Shown here piece by piece: positions 44,828-55,808 of a DNA stretch of 64,000 nt. This DNA comes from Rubrivivax sp. (GTDB taxonomy: Bacteria; Pseudomonadota; Gammaproteobacteria; Burkholderiales; Burkholderiaceae_C). A model generated the notes under the pieces. The model was not told the DNA's origin. It did not search any database and saw only the letters and a list, made by a program, of their open reading frames with translations. Position numbers and translations under genes: made by a program. Location: NCBI GenBank assembly GCA_030653385.1, contig JAURZM010000050.1, positions 248,001 through 312,000 of the forward strand, read 5' to 3'. Positions within the stretch are counted from its first letter, which is position 1; the number at the start of each line of letters is the position of its first letter.

Positions 44828-45304
44828 ATGGACAGCCGCCAACTGCGCAGTGCGCTGGGCCGCTTCACCACCGGCGTGACGGTGGTCACCTGCTGTGACG
44901 CCCAGGGCCGCTTTGTCGGCCTGACCGCCAATTCCTTCAACGCGCTGTCGCTCGAGCCGCCGCTGGTGCTGTGGTCGCTGCGCAGCGCCAGCCCGTCGAT
45001 GGCGGCTTTCGAAGCCGCACCGCGTTTTGCTGTCAACGTGCTGGCCGAGGCGCAGGTGGAACTGTCGCGCCGTTTTGCTTCACGAACCGAAGACCGCTTT
45101 GCCGAAGGTGTGTGGGCGCTGGGTGAACACGGTGCACCGGTGCTGGCGGGCAGCGCGGCGGTGTTCGAGTGCGAGACGGTCTCGCACCAGGTGGCCGGTG
45201 ACCACCGCCTGTTCATCGGCCAGGTGCTGGCCTGCCAAGAGGCGGCGCTGCCGCCGCTGGTGTTCCAGGCCGGGCACTACCGGCTGCTGGGTGAGGTGCT
45301 GTGA
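44828..45304 (+). CDS. Flavin reductase-family protein (HpaC-like)
   Basis: A 158-residue split-barrel flavin reductase. GRFTTGVTVVTC near residue 10 and GLTANSFNALSLEPP near 30 are the flavin-binding signatures; DHRLFIGQVL follows. Such proteins make reduced flavin for a partner monooxygenase. It is the first gene of a coupled operon (GTGA overlap with the dioxygenase gene). The partner is probably the acyl-CoA-dehydrogenase-fold protein three genes on. Confidence 0.9.
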   Translation: MDSRQLRSALGRFTTGVTVVTCCDAQGRFVGLTANSFNALSLEPPLVLWSLRSASPSMAAFEAAPRFAVNVLAEAQVELSRRFASRTEDRFAEGVWALGEHGAPVLAGSAAVFECETVSHQVAGDHRLFIGQVLACQEAALPPLVFQAGHYRLLGEVL

Positions 45305-46338
45305 CGATGGGTTTGCGAATCGAAGCCAAGTGGATCGCCATGTTTGTTCACACCTTCGGCCTGTGCGGCGTGAAGGCCGGTGACGCCTGCGCGGTGCTGT
45401 CGGAAACGCAGACCCGGCCCGAGCTGCCGCAGCTGGCCGAACTTGCCCTGCTGCAGATGGGCGCCCGGGTTTTCCACGTCGTGCTGCCCGCTCGTCCGCT
45501 GACGGCGCCGGTGCCGGTGCGCAGCACGGGTGCGTCTGATGCCATCGGCCAGCTCGAACCCGTGGTGCAGGCGCTGGCCGCCAGTGTCTTCATCGCCGAC
45601 TGCACCGTCGAAGGGTTGCAGCACGCGGTGGAACTGCCGCGCATCCTGAAAGGTGGCGCACGGGTGCTGGCCATCAGCCACGAACACCCGGAAATCCTGG
45701 AACGCTGTCTGCCGCGGGCCGAAGACGAAACACCGGTGCGTGAAGCCATGCGGCAGCTGAAGGCAGCGCAGCGCATGCACGTCACATCGGCAGCCGGCAC
45801 CGACCTGCATGTGTCGCTGGCCGGTGCGCGCATCGGCGGTGTCTGGGGTTTCAGCAGCAGGCCCGGCACGCTGAGCCATTGGCCCGGCGGTCTGGTGCTG
45901 GCCTTTCCGGCAGCGGGCAGTGTCAATGGCACGCTGGTGCTGGACCGCGGCGACGTCAACCTGACCTTCAAACGCTACCTCGATGCACCGGTGCGGCTGC
46001 AGATCGAAAACGACCACGCGGTGCGGGTCGACGGCGACGGTGTCGACGCCGAGCTGATGCGCGTTTACTTCGCCGCCTGGAACGACCCCGCCGCCTACGC
46101 CGTGTCACACCTGGGCTGGGGCCTGAACCGGCGGGCGCGCTGGGACGCCATGGCCTTTCACGACAAGGCCGACTTCAACGGCACCGAGCTGCGGGCTTTT
46201 GCTGGCAACTTCCTGTACAGCACCGGCGCCAACGAAGTGGCGGGCCGCCACACGCTGGGCCACTTCGACCTGCCGCTGCGGGGCTGCACAGTAATGTTGG
46301 ACGGTGTGGCGGTCGTCGAAAGGGGTCTGCTGCTGTGA
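45301..46338 (+). CDS. 2,5-dihydroxypyridine 5,6-dioxygenase-like protein (NicX family)
   Basis: A 345-residue protein of the M29-peptidase-like NicX family, which cleaves 2,5-dihydroxypyridine to N-formylmaleamate with Fe(II) and O2. The region VSHLGWGLNRRARW near residue 268 and RHTLGHFDLPLRGC near 316 match NicX well. His270, His321 and Asp323 are in the places of the known iron ligands (His/His/Asp). GTG 45301 overlaps the flavin reductase stop; ATG 45307 is an alternative. The neighbouring NicD-like hydrolase supports the function. Substrate details are inferred. Confidence 0.8.
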   Translation: MTMGLRIEAKWIAMFVHTFGLCGVKAGDACAVLSETQTRPELPQLAELALLQMGARVFHVVLPARPLTAPVPVRSTGASDAIGQLEPVVQALAASVFIADCTVEGLQHAVELPRILKGGARVLAISHEHPEILERCLPRAEDETPVREAMRQLKAAQRMHVTSAAGTDLHVSLAGARIGGVWGFSSRPGTLSHWPGGLVLAFPAAGSVNGTLVLDRGDVNLTFKRYLDAPVRLQIENDHAVRVDGDGVDAELMRVYFAAWNDPAAYAVSHLGWGLNRRARWDAMAFHDKADFNGTELRAFAGNFLYSTGANEVAGRHTLGHFDLPLRGCTVMLDGVAVVERGLLL

Positions 46339-47126
46339 CCTTGCCCGCCCACTTCGAGCTTGGCCAAGGCCGCACCGCAGTACTGCTCTTGCACGGTGTG
46401 GGCGGTGGGCGGTCGATCTGGTACGACGGGGCTTCGGGCACCGCCAGTGCCATCGCCGACGCGGGTTTCCGGGCCGTGGCCATCGACTTCCCGGGTTATG
46501 GCGATTCGGCGGGCAGCCCCACCTTGGGCGCGATGGTGCAGGCGGTGCTGGACATGGTTGAACACCTGCGCGCCGACCGCACCGTGCTGCTGGGCCACAG
46601 CATGGGTGGCATGGTGGCGCAAGAGGTGGCCGCACGTGCGCCACAGGTGGCCGCCGGCCTGGTGCTGGCTTGCACCAGCGCATCTTTTGGCAGGGCCGAC
46701 GGCGCCTGGCAGGCGAAGTTTGTCGCCGAGCGCCTGGCGCCACTGGACGCGGGCCTGGGCATGGCCGGGATGGCCGAGCTGCTGGTGCCCGGCATCGTGT
46801 CGCCCCAGGCCCCTGCGGCTGCCTTGAAGATTGCACGCGACATCATGGCGCAGGTGCCCGAGTCCACCTACCGCGTGGCACTGCCGGCCATTGCGGCGTT
46901 TGACCGCCGCGAAGCGCTGGTGGCGATCCACGTGCCGACACTGCTGCTGGCGGCTGCCGACGACCGCACTGCACCGCCCGAGATCATGCAGCGCATGGCA
47001 TCGCGGGTGCCGGGCAGCGAGTATTTGTGCCTGCCGGGTGCCGGCCACATCGCCAACGTCGAAGCGCCCGAGGCCTTCAACGCGGCCGTGGTCGGTTTCC
47101 TGCAGCGCCACTTTTCCGACGATTGA
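46335..47126 (+). CDS. Alpha/beta hydrolase, N-formylmaleamate deformylase-like (NicD-like)
   Basis: A 263-residue alpha/beta hydrolase. Oxyanion HGVGGG near residue 21, nucleophile elbow GHSMGG near 90, Asp in AAADDRTAPP near 210 and His in GAGHIANVE near 240. The GTG start at 46335 overlaps the NicX-like stop. Position after a ring-cleaving dioxygenase fits NicD, which removes formate from N-formylmaleamate. Other esterase or C-C hydrolase roles are possible on sequence alone. Confidence 0.75.
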   Translation: MTLPAHFELGQGRTAVLLLHGVGGGRSIWYDGASGTASAIADAGFRAVAIDFPGYGDSAGSPTLGAMVQAVLDMVEHLRADRTVLLGHSMGGMVAQEVAARAPQVAAGLVLACTSASFGRADGAWQAKFVAERLAPLDAGLGMAGMAELLVPGIVSPQAPAAALKIARDIMAQVPESTYRVALPAIAAFDRREALVAIHVPTLLLAAADDRTAPPEIMQRMASRVPGSEYLCLPGAGHIANVEAPEAFNAAVVGFLQRHFSDD

Positions 47127-47137
47127 GGAGACAAGCG

Positions 47138-48385
47138 ATGCACATCGCCGGCAACCCGCAGACGCTGACAGCGCAGCAGCGTGAGCTGATCGACATCGCC
47201 GCCACGCTGGGCCGCGAGAAGTTCGCGCCCCGTGCGGCCAAGCACGACCGCGATGCCACCTTCCCCTTCGACAACTACCAGGACCTGCGCGAGGCCGGCC
47301 TGCTGAAGATCTGCGTGCCCAAGAACCTGGGTGGCCTGGGCGCCGACTTCGCCACCTACGTGATGGTGGCCGCCGAAATCGGCCGCCATTGCGGCGCCAC
47401 CGCGCTGTCATGGAACATGCACGTCAGCAGCTGCATGTGGAGCGGCTTCATCGCCGACGCGCTGGACATGACGGCCGAACAGCGCGCCGACCACGAGGTC
47501 AACCGCCGCATCCACCACGGCCACATCGTCGAGCGTGGACTGGTCTATTCGCAGCCCTTCAGCGAAGGTGGCGCAGCCGCCGCCGGCAAGGCGCCGTTTG
47601 GCACGCTGGCGCGGCCAGAAACCATGAACGGCGAAGCCGGCTACGTGGTCAGCGGCAAGAAGATCTTTGCCTCGCTGGCCGGCGCGGCCGATTTCTACGG
47701 CGTCTTGTGCACGCTGGACAAACCCGGCGCCACGCAGAAGGACTCGCTCTACCTGGCCGTGCCGGCCGACGCAGCCGGCGTCAGCGTGGTCGGCGACTGG
47801 GACCCCTTGGGCATGCGAGGCACCGTCAGCCGCACACTGCTGCTGAAGGACGTGTTTGTGCCGCACACCGCACGCCTGATGCCCGAGGGCCTGTACTGGC
47901 AGGCCGCCGCGCGTTTTCCGCACATGTTCGCCACGCTGTCGCCCACCTACATGGGCATCGCGCAGGCCGCCTACGACTTCACCGTGGCCTACCTGCGCGC
48001 CGAATTGCCCGGCATGCCGCCGGTGAAACGCCGCATGTACCCCACCAAGCAGATCGCGGTGGCCGACATGCGCATCAAGCTGGAACAGACCCGTGCGCTC
48101 TTCCTGCAGAACGCCCGCGACGCCTGTGTCGACCCCGACAAGGACACCCGCATGCGCCTGTACGCCGCGCACTACACGATCATGGAAAACGCCAACGCGC
48201 TGGCGGCGCTGGCCATCCGCACCTGCGGCGGGCAGAGCATGTTGAAGAGCTTGCCGCTCGAGCGGCTGTACCGCGACAGCCGCTGCGGCAGCCTGATGCT
48301 GCCGTGGACCGCAGAGCTGTGTGTGGACCGGCTGGGCCGCGAGTGCCTGTACGAGTCTGGCGAGCGCGACGAAGCGATCGAGTGA
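47138..48385 (+). CDS. Acyl-CoA dehydrogenase-fold flavoprotein, possible monooxygenase
   Basis: A 415-residue member of the acyl-CoA dehydrogenase superfamily. The N-terminal helical domain (FDNYQDLREAGLLKICVPKNLGG), a middle beta domain and PTKQIAVADMRIKLEQTRAL are seen. Near the C-terminus LPLERLYRDSRCGSLMLPW replaces the usual RLYRDARILTIYEGT, so the catalytic Glu of dehydrogenases appears absent. Group-D flavin monooxygenases share this fold and lack that residue, and a flavin reductase is in the operon. Preceded by GAGGAGA. Confidence 0.8.
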   Translation: MHIAGNPQTLTAQQRELIDIAATLGREKFAPRAAKHDRDATFPFDNYQDLREAGLLKICVPKNLGGLGADFATYVMVAAEIGRHCGATALSWNMHVSSCMWSGFIADALDMTAEQRADHEVNRRIHHGHIVERGLVYSQPFSEGGAAAAGKAPFGTLARPETMNGEAGYVVSGKKIFASLAGAADFYGVLCTLDKPGATQKDSLYLAVPADAAGVSVVGDWDPLGMRGTVSRTLLLKDVFVPHTARLMPEGLYWQAAARFPHMFATLSPTYMGIAQAAYDFTVAYLRAELPGMPPVKRRMYPTKQIAVADMRIKLEQTRALFLQNARDACVDPDKDTRMRLYAAHYTIMENANALAALAIRTCGGQSMLKSLPLERLYRDSRCGSLMLPWTAELCVDRLGRECLYESGERDEAIE

Positions 48386-48398
48386 AGCCCCCAACCTC

Positions 48399-48472
48399 GC
48401 TCCGCTCGGTACCCCCCAAGGGGGCCGTCCGCCTGCGGCCCGGCGAAGCCGGTTCCGCGGCGGGAAGCTTGG
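48399..48472. repeat. Dispersed intergenic repeat (REP-like), copy 1
   Basis: The gap between the flavoprotein and ligase genes holds CCCCCCAAGGGGG and the palindrome-rich CCGGCGAAGCCGGTTCCGCGG (in part). A close inverted copy occurs at 52560-52600. Such elements are common between genes in Burkholderiales. Confidence 0.6.
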
Positions 48473-48490
48473 TCGTGCGGCGCTCCTGAG

Positions 48491-49837
48491 GTGTTCGACC
48501 GCTTAGTCCCACCGGCGCTGGCCCGCGCCGCGCTGCAGCACCTGCTGAACGACGGCGTCCGGCGCGGCCACATCGTCGCCTGGCTGGGCTACAACAGCTG
48601 GGACATGCTGGCCATGCTGGTGGCCTGTGAACGCATCGGTGCGGTGTTGCTGCCGCTGAACGGCCGGCTGGCGGCAGCGGAGCTGGCCCGGATCGCGACA
48701 CACGCCGGGGCGGGCCACCTGATGGGCACACCTGACGGCGACAAGCTGGCGGCCCAGGTGTTGGCGCTGGGGCGCCTGCGGCCCGGCCCGGCCAGCGGCG
48801 TGGAGCCGGGTGACCTGCTGCTGGTCTACACGTCCGGCACCACCGGCGCGCCCAAGGGTGCGATGCACACCCGCAGCGGCCTGCAAGCCGGTGTGCTGGC
48901 CGCCGTGGCCGCACAGGGCCTGACGGCGCAGGACCGGGTGCTGTCGGTGCTGCCGCTCTTCCATGTGGGCGGCCTGTGCATCCAGACCCTGCCGGCACTG
49001 GCCATCGGTGCGAAGGTGTTGCTGCACCCGCGTTTCGAGCCCGACACCTGGTTCGACGCGGTGCGTGACTGGCGGCCCAGCACCACGCTGCTGGTGCCTG
49101 CCGTGATGCGCGCACTGCTCGCGCACCCGCGCTGGCCCACGGCTGACCTGAGCAGCCTGCGTTTCATCAACAGCGGCTCGCAGATCGTGCCGCGGGCGCT
49201 GATCGAGGCCTTCCATCACCGGGGCGTTCCGGTGGCGCAGGTGTATGGCGCCACCGAAACCGGGCCGGTCAGCATCGTGCTGAAGCCTGGTGAGGCGATG
49301 GCGCACGTTGGCATGGCAGGCCGGCCGGCGCTGGGTGTGTCGGTGCAACTCGCCTCCGACGGCGAGATCCTGCTCAAGGCGCCCAACCTGATGCGCGGAT
49401 ACCACCGCAGCCGCGAACCGGCCTTCGACGCCGACGGCTGGTTCCACACCGGCGACCTGGCGGTGCAACACGCCGACGGGATGTTTGAAGTGGTTGGCCG
49501 CAGCAAGGAGCTGATCATCAGTGGCGGCGAAAACATCCACCCGGCCGAGATCGAACAGCTGGTGGCCGAACTGCCCGAGGTGGCCGAATGCGCGGTGGTG
49601 GGTGTGGCGGACGAGCGATGGGGTGAGGTGCCGGCGCTGGTGGTGGTGCCACGTGATGGGCAGACCTTCGACCGCAGCGCGCTGCAGGCCTTGCTGGACA
49701 CCCGGCTGGCCCGCTTCAAACATCCGCACCAGGTACTCGAATTGGCTGCCCTGCCCAGGACGGCGCTGGGCAAGGTGCAGCGACAGCAGTTGCTGGATCT
49801 GCTGCGGCCCCAAGGTCAGGCCGGCGGCACGGGTTGA
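48491..49837 (+). CDS. AMP-dependent acyl/aryl-CoA ligase
   Basis: A 448-residue adenylate-forming ligase. P-loop YTSGTTGAPKGA near residue 113, GATETGP near 250, WFHTGDL near 318, SKELIISGGENIHPAEIE near 340, and the catalytic Lys in PRTALGKVQR near 430. The N-terminus is short by roughly 40 residues compared with typical ligases; a GTG at 48491 right after the repeat element is the only start, so the gene may be truncated or begin differently. Last gene of the pyridine-type operon, 105 bp after the flavoprotein. Confidence 0.85.
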   Translation: MFDRLVPPALARAALQHLLNDGVRRGHIVAWLGYNSWDMLAMLVACERIGAVLLPLNGRLAAAELARIATHAGAGHLMGTPDGDKLAAQVLALGRLRPGPASGVEPGDLLLVYTSGTTGAPKGAMHTRSGLQAGVLAAVAAQGLTAQDRVLSVLPLFHVGGLCIQTLPALAIGAKVLLHPRFEPDTWFDAVRDWRPSTTLLVPAVMRALLAHPRWPTADLSSLRFINSGSQIVPRALIEAFHHRGVPVAQVYGATETGPVSIVLKPGEAMAHVGMAGRPALGVSVQLASDGEILLKAPNLMRGYHRSREPAFDADGWFHTGDLAVQHADGMFEVVGRSKELIISGGENIHPAEIEQLVAELPEVAECAVVGVADERWGEVPALVVVPRDGQTFDRSALQALLDTRLARFKHPHQVLELAALPRTALGKVQRQQLLDLLRPQGQAGGTG

Positions 49838-49896
49838 CACGACCCGGCAGGCGACGTTGACACAAGTCAATCGCCGCCGACGCGCCGCCTGTCACG

Positions 49897-49924
49897 CTTG
49901 AAAAGCCCTGCCATCGCCTCATCT
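49897..49924 (+). promoter_or_regulatory. Heat-shock (sigma-32-type) promoter of clpB
   Basis: CTTGAAA at 49897-49903 is a perfect sigma-32 -35 element; CTCATCT at 49918-49924 matches the CCCATNT -10 in 6 of 7 positions with a 14-bp spacer. It lies 24 bp before the clpB start. Confidence 0.7.
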
Positions 49925-49947
49925 GCGGGCGATACCGAGGAGTTGCC

Positions 49948-52548
<2,601 letters not shown>

Positions 52549-52559
52549 GCCGATCAAGC

Positions 52560-52650
52560 GAACGCCGCGGGACCGGCTTCGCCGGACCGCTGGCGTTGCC
52601 CCTTGAGGGGGTGAGCCAACAAGAAACAGTCCAGTGGACTGTTTCTCGCG
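52560..52650. repeat. Dispersed repeat copy 2 and terminator-like palindrome between convergent genes
   Basis: CCGCGGGACCGGCTTCGCCGG (52566-52586 region) is a near-match, in reverse orientation, of the repeat at 48.4 kb. It is followed by a 12-bp-arm palindrome (52622-52646, AGAAACAGTCCA and complement around one base). It lies between clpB and the convergent unknown gene and could end both transcripts. Confidence 0.6.
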
Positions 52651-52680
52651 GCGAACGCCGAAGGCCGCTCCGGGGTGGTC

Positions 52681-53958
52681 CTATCTCGGCGGTTCGACCC
52701 GTTCCAGCTGCATGCGCGCCAGCGTCAGGTTGCTGGCGCTGGCCAGCAGCACCATGTGCAGCGCCACACCCGGGTGACCGGGCACCGGGCGCAGCAAGAG
52801 GTGGTGGCTGGTGGTGCTGATGCCGGCTTCGGCACGGGCCGGGCCCAGGCCCAGTGCGCGTGAGGCGTCGTTCATCGCGGCCAGCAAGGCCGCGCCCTGC
52901 TGGGCCAGCCTTTCGGCGGGGGGCTGGCCGCCGTTGTGCGCCATCACCTGCATCGAGTGCGTGTCAAACACACAGGCACTGACGGTGCCCTTGATCAGCG
53001 CGCAGCGGTCCACGTAGACCTGCCAACGGGTGCCACCAGGCACCGGCATCGGCGTGGGAGCCGCCAGCATCGGCGCCATCTGCGGTGCGGGCTGCACCTG
53101 GGCCGGCCGCGGCGAACCCATCGACTCCAGCGGCATCGGTTCGGTGGTGGCCTCGGTGCTGGGCACGTCGGGCTTGGGCACGGCACGCGACAGCTCGGTG
53201 GGCAGCGCACGTTGCCCGTTAGGGCTGCCGTGCAGGCGGTTCCAGGCACCGCCGACAAAGGTCCACACGTGTTTGGGTTTGGCGGCGTGCGGTGTCACGT
53301 GCACGGCCACGGGCGTCTGGTTGGCCAGCTGCGCGCCTTGCGCGGCCAAGGCAATGCTGGAACCCAGCGGCACCATCAGCAGGTCGCGGTTGGGCCAGGG
53401 TCCCCGTTGCAGGGATTCGTGCAAGGGCCCCAATTGCGCCGTCAGCGCATGCGCCGGCAGTTCGCCCACCAGCAGCACGCCCAGGCGGCTGTGGGCTAGC
53501 AGCACCCGCGCGACATTGGCACGTGCGGTGGCGTCGGCGTTGATGTCGGTGGAATACACCCGCACCGGCGTGCCGTCGGCCAGCGGCACTTCCACGAACT
53601 GCAGCACCGCCAGTGCCACACCCTGGCCCTGGCGCCGCACGGACAGGCGCTGCACACGTGCCCCGGCTGCACCGGCCAGGCTGGCCAGCAGGCGCAGCGA
53701 GGCACTGGCGCCCACGTCGTGCAGAGCGATGAACTCGGGTGCGTGCAGCGTGAATTCCTGCTGCAGCGCAGGTGCGATGTCGGTGGTGACAAACAGCTCA
53801 ACCTGGTCGTCAGAGATGCGGCGCCCGACGTCGTGGCGACCCTGGCCCAGGTAGGCGTCCCGGTCGGCGACCAGTTGGGTGCGCGGCGCCAGCAGGTCTT
53901 CGCGGCTGCTGATGCGGGCGGTATCGGGCCAGGGAACGTCGTCTCGGGCGCGGTTCAT
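52681..53958 (-). CDS. Unknown protein with possible C-terminal roadblock-like domain
   Basis: A 425-residue cytoplasmic protein. The N-terminal part (about 15-230) has no recognised motif; a Pro/Ala/Met-rich linker (about 255-310) follows. The C-terminal about 110 residues (QVYVDRCALIKGTVSACVFD, ERLAQQGAALLAAMNDA) have the helix-strand pattern of roadblock/LC7-like proteins, a tentative suggestion. No signal or membrane segment. Convergent with clpB and divergent from nadB. Confidence 0.7.
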   Translation of the reverse strand: MNRARDDVPWPDTARISSREDLLAPRTQLVADRDAYLGQGRHDVGRRISDDQVELFVTTDIAPALQQEFTLHAPEFIALHDVGASASLRLLASLAGAAGARVQRLSVRRQGQGVALAVLQFVEVPLADGTPVRVYSTDINADATARANVARVLLAHSRLGVLLVGELPAHALTAQLGPLHESLQRGPWPNRDLLMVPLGSSIALAAQGAQLANQTPVAVHVTPHAAKPKHVWTFVGGAWNRLHGSPNGQRALPTELSRAVPKPDVPSTEATTEPMPLESMGSPRPAQVQPAPQMAPMLAAPTPMPVPGGTRWQVYVDRCALIKGTVSACVFDTHSMQVMAHNGGQPPAERLAQQGAALLAAMNDASRALGLGPARAEAGISTTSHHLLLRPVPGHPGVALHMVLLASASNLTLARMQLERVEPPR

Positions 53959-54083
53959 GGGTCGCCTCTCCTTGCTGCGTTTGGGCCATGATAGGGCGCC
54001 GGGGTCGACCTGCCATCCCCAAGAGGGTGCGCTCCGTAGAATCGACGCGACACTTCACGATTCGGCCAAGAAGGCCACAAGCG

Positions 54084-55766
54084 ATGCAAGCGCAACCCAG
54101 GCACGACATGCCCAAGCCAACAGCAACTTCCTTCGAACCTGGCCCTGTGGTCGTTATCGGCGCCGGCCTGGGCGGCTTGACGGTGGCGCTGCAACTGGCG
54201 GCACAGCGGCCGGTGACCGTGCTGGCCAAGCGACAACTCGACGAAAGTGCGACCGCCTGGGCGCAAGGCGGCATCGTCGGGGTGCTGGGCAGTGACGACA
54301 GCATCGAGTCGCACGTGCGCGACACACAGGACGCCGGCGCCGGCATCGTCGACGAACACACCGCGCGCTACATCGCCGAACACAGCGCGCAGGCCGTGCA
54401 GTGGCTGGTGGATGCGGGCGTGAACTTTTCCCCCGACCCCGACGGCCCGCTGGGCCTGCACCTGACACGCGAAGGCGGCCATGCGGTGCGGCGCATCGCG
54501 CACGCCGCCGACGCCACCGGCAAGGCCATCCACGACGCGCTGCTGGCGCGCGCCAAGGCCCACCCCAACATCACGCTGCGCGAGCGCTGGATGGCGGTGG
54601 ACGTGATCACCAGCCGCCACCTGCAGCGCACGGAAACGCCGCGCTGTTACGGTGTCTACGCGCTGGACATGGACCGCGGCCGTGTCGAAACGCTGCCGGC
54701 CGACGCCGTGGTGCTGGCCACCGGCGGGGTAGGCAAGGTCTACCGTTACACCAGCAACCCCGACACCGCCACCGGCGACGGCATTGCGATGGCCTGGCGC
54801 GCCGGCTGCCGCGTGGGCAATATGGAGTTCATCCAGTTCCACCCCACCTGCCTGTACCACCCGCAGGAACGCAGCTTCCTGATCACCGAAGCCCTGCGTG
54901 GCGAAGGGGCACACCTGACGCTGCCCAGCACCGGGCCGGGCGACCCGGGTGGCACCCGCTTCATGCACGCCCACGACGAGCGGCTGGAACTGGCACCGCG
55001 CGACATCGTGGCCCGTGCTATCGACTTCGAGATGAAAAAACACGGGTTCGACCACGTCTGGCTCGATGCCCGGCCCATCGTGCAGGAACGGGGCGAGCAG
55101 TTCGTCAAGGAACACTTTCCCACCATCTACGCACGGTGCCTGAAGCTGGGCATCGACATCGTCAACCAGCCCATCCCGGTGGTGCCTGCGGCGCACTACA
55201 CCTGCGGCGGTGTGGTCACCGACCTGGACGGCCGCACCGACCTGCCGCAGTTGTATGCCGTGGGCGAAACCACCTACACCGGGCTGCACGGTGCCAACCG
55301 CCTGGCCAGCAATTCGCTGCTCGAATGTGTGGTGCTGGGCCGCAGTTGCGCCATTGCGATCGAACAACAGCCCGCGCAGGGGAAAACAGAGCTGCCGGCC
55401 TGGGACGAAAGCCAGGTCGAAGATGCCGACGAGCAGGTGGTCATCTCGCACAACTGGGACGAATTGCGGCTCTTGATGTGGAACTACGTCGGCATCGTGC
55501 GCACCACCAAGCGGCTGGAAAGGGCACTGCACCGCATCAAGCTGCTGCACAGCGAAACCCACGAGTACTACCGCCACTTCCGCGTCAGCCGCGACCTGCT
55601 GGAACTGCGTAACCTGGTGATGTGTGCCGAGCTCATCGTGCGCAGTGCGCTGCGTCGCCACGAAAGCCGCGGCCTGCACTACAGCCGCGATTTCCCGAAC
55701 CCGCTACCGGTGAGTTTTCCGACCGTGTTGACACGGCCGGCCAAGAGCCGCAGCGGCAAGTCCTGA
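54084..55766 (+). CDS. nadB: L-aspartate oxidase
   Basis: A 560-residue FAD enzyme that oxidises L-aspartate to iminoaspartate, the first step of NAD synthesis. FAD-binding VVVIGAGLGGLTVALQLA near residue 25, SATAWAQGGIVGVLG, HTSNP-like YTSNPDTATGDG, and active-site RFMHAHDERLELAPRDIVARA. ATG 54084 or 54108 are possible starts; longer frames run through the promoter, where TAGAAT at 54037-54042 is a likely -10. Works with NadA, encoded 2.2 kb downstream on the other strand. Confidence 0.95.
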   Translation: MQAQPRHDMPKPTATSFEPGPVVVIGAGLGGLTVALQLAAQRPVTVLAKRQLDESATAWAQGGIVGVLGSDDSIESHVRDTQDAGAGIVDEHTARYIAEHSAQAVQWLVDAGVNFSPDPDGPLGLHLTREGGHAVRRIAHAADATGKAIHDALLARAKAHPNITLRERWMAVDVITSRHLQRTETPRCYGVYALDMDRGRVETLPADAVVLATGGVGKVYRYTSNPDTATGDGIAMAWRAGCRVGNMEFIQFHPTCLYHPQERSFLITEALRGEGAHLTLPSTGPGDPGGTRFMHAHDERLELAPRDIVARAIDFEMKKHGFDHVWLDARPIVQERGEQFVKEHFPTIYARCLKLGIDIVNQPIPVVPAAHYTCGGVVTDLDGRTDLPQLYAVGETTYTGLHGANRLASNSLLECVVLGRSCAIAIEQQPAQGKTELPAWDESQVEDADEQVVISHNWDELRLLMWNYVGIVRTTKRLERALHRIKLLHSETHEYYRHFRVSRDLLELRNLVMCAELIVRSALRRHESRGLHYSRDFPNPLPVSFPTVLTRPAKSRSGKS

Positions 55767-55808
55767 ACGCCTGAATGATCGAACGCGGGCGCTGGGCCCT
55801 TCAGCGGT

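Noticed and set aside
45301..46338. M29 aminopeptidase (leucyl aminopeptidase) annotation
   Set aside because: The residues present match the NicX iron ligands and the neighbour is NicD-like, so a dioxygenase is the better reading.
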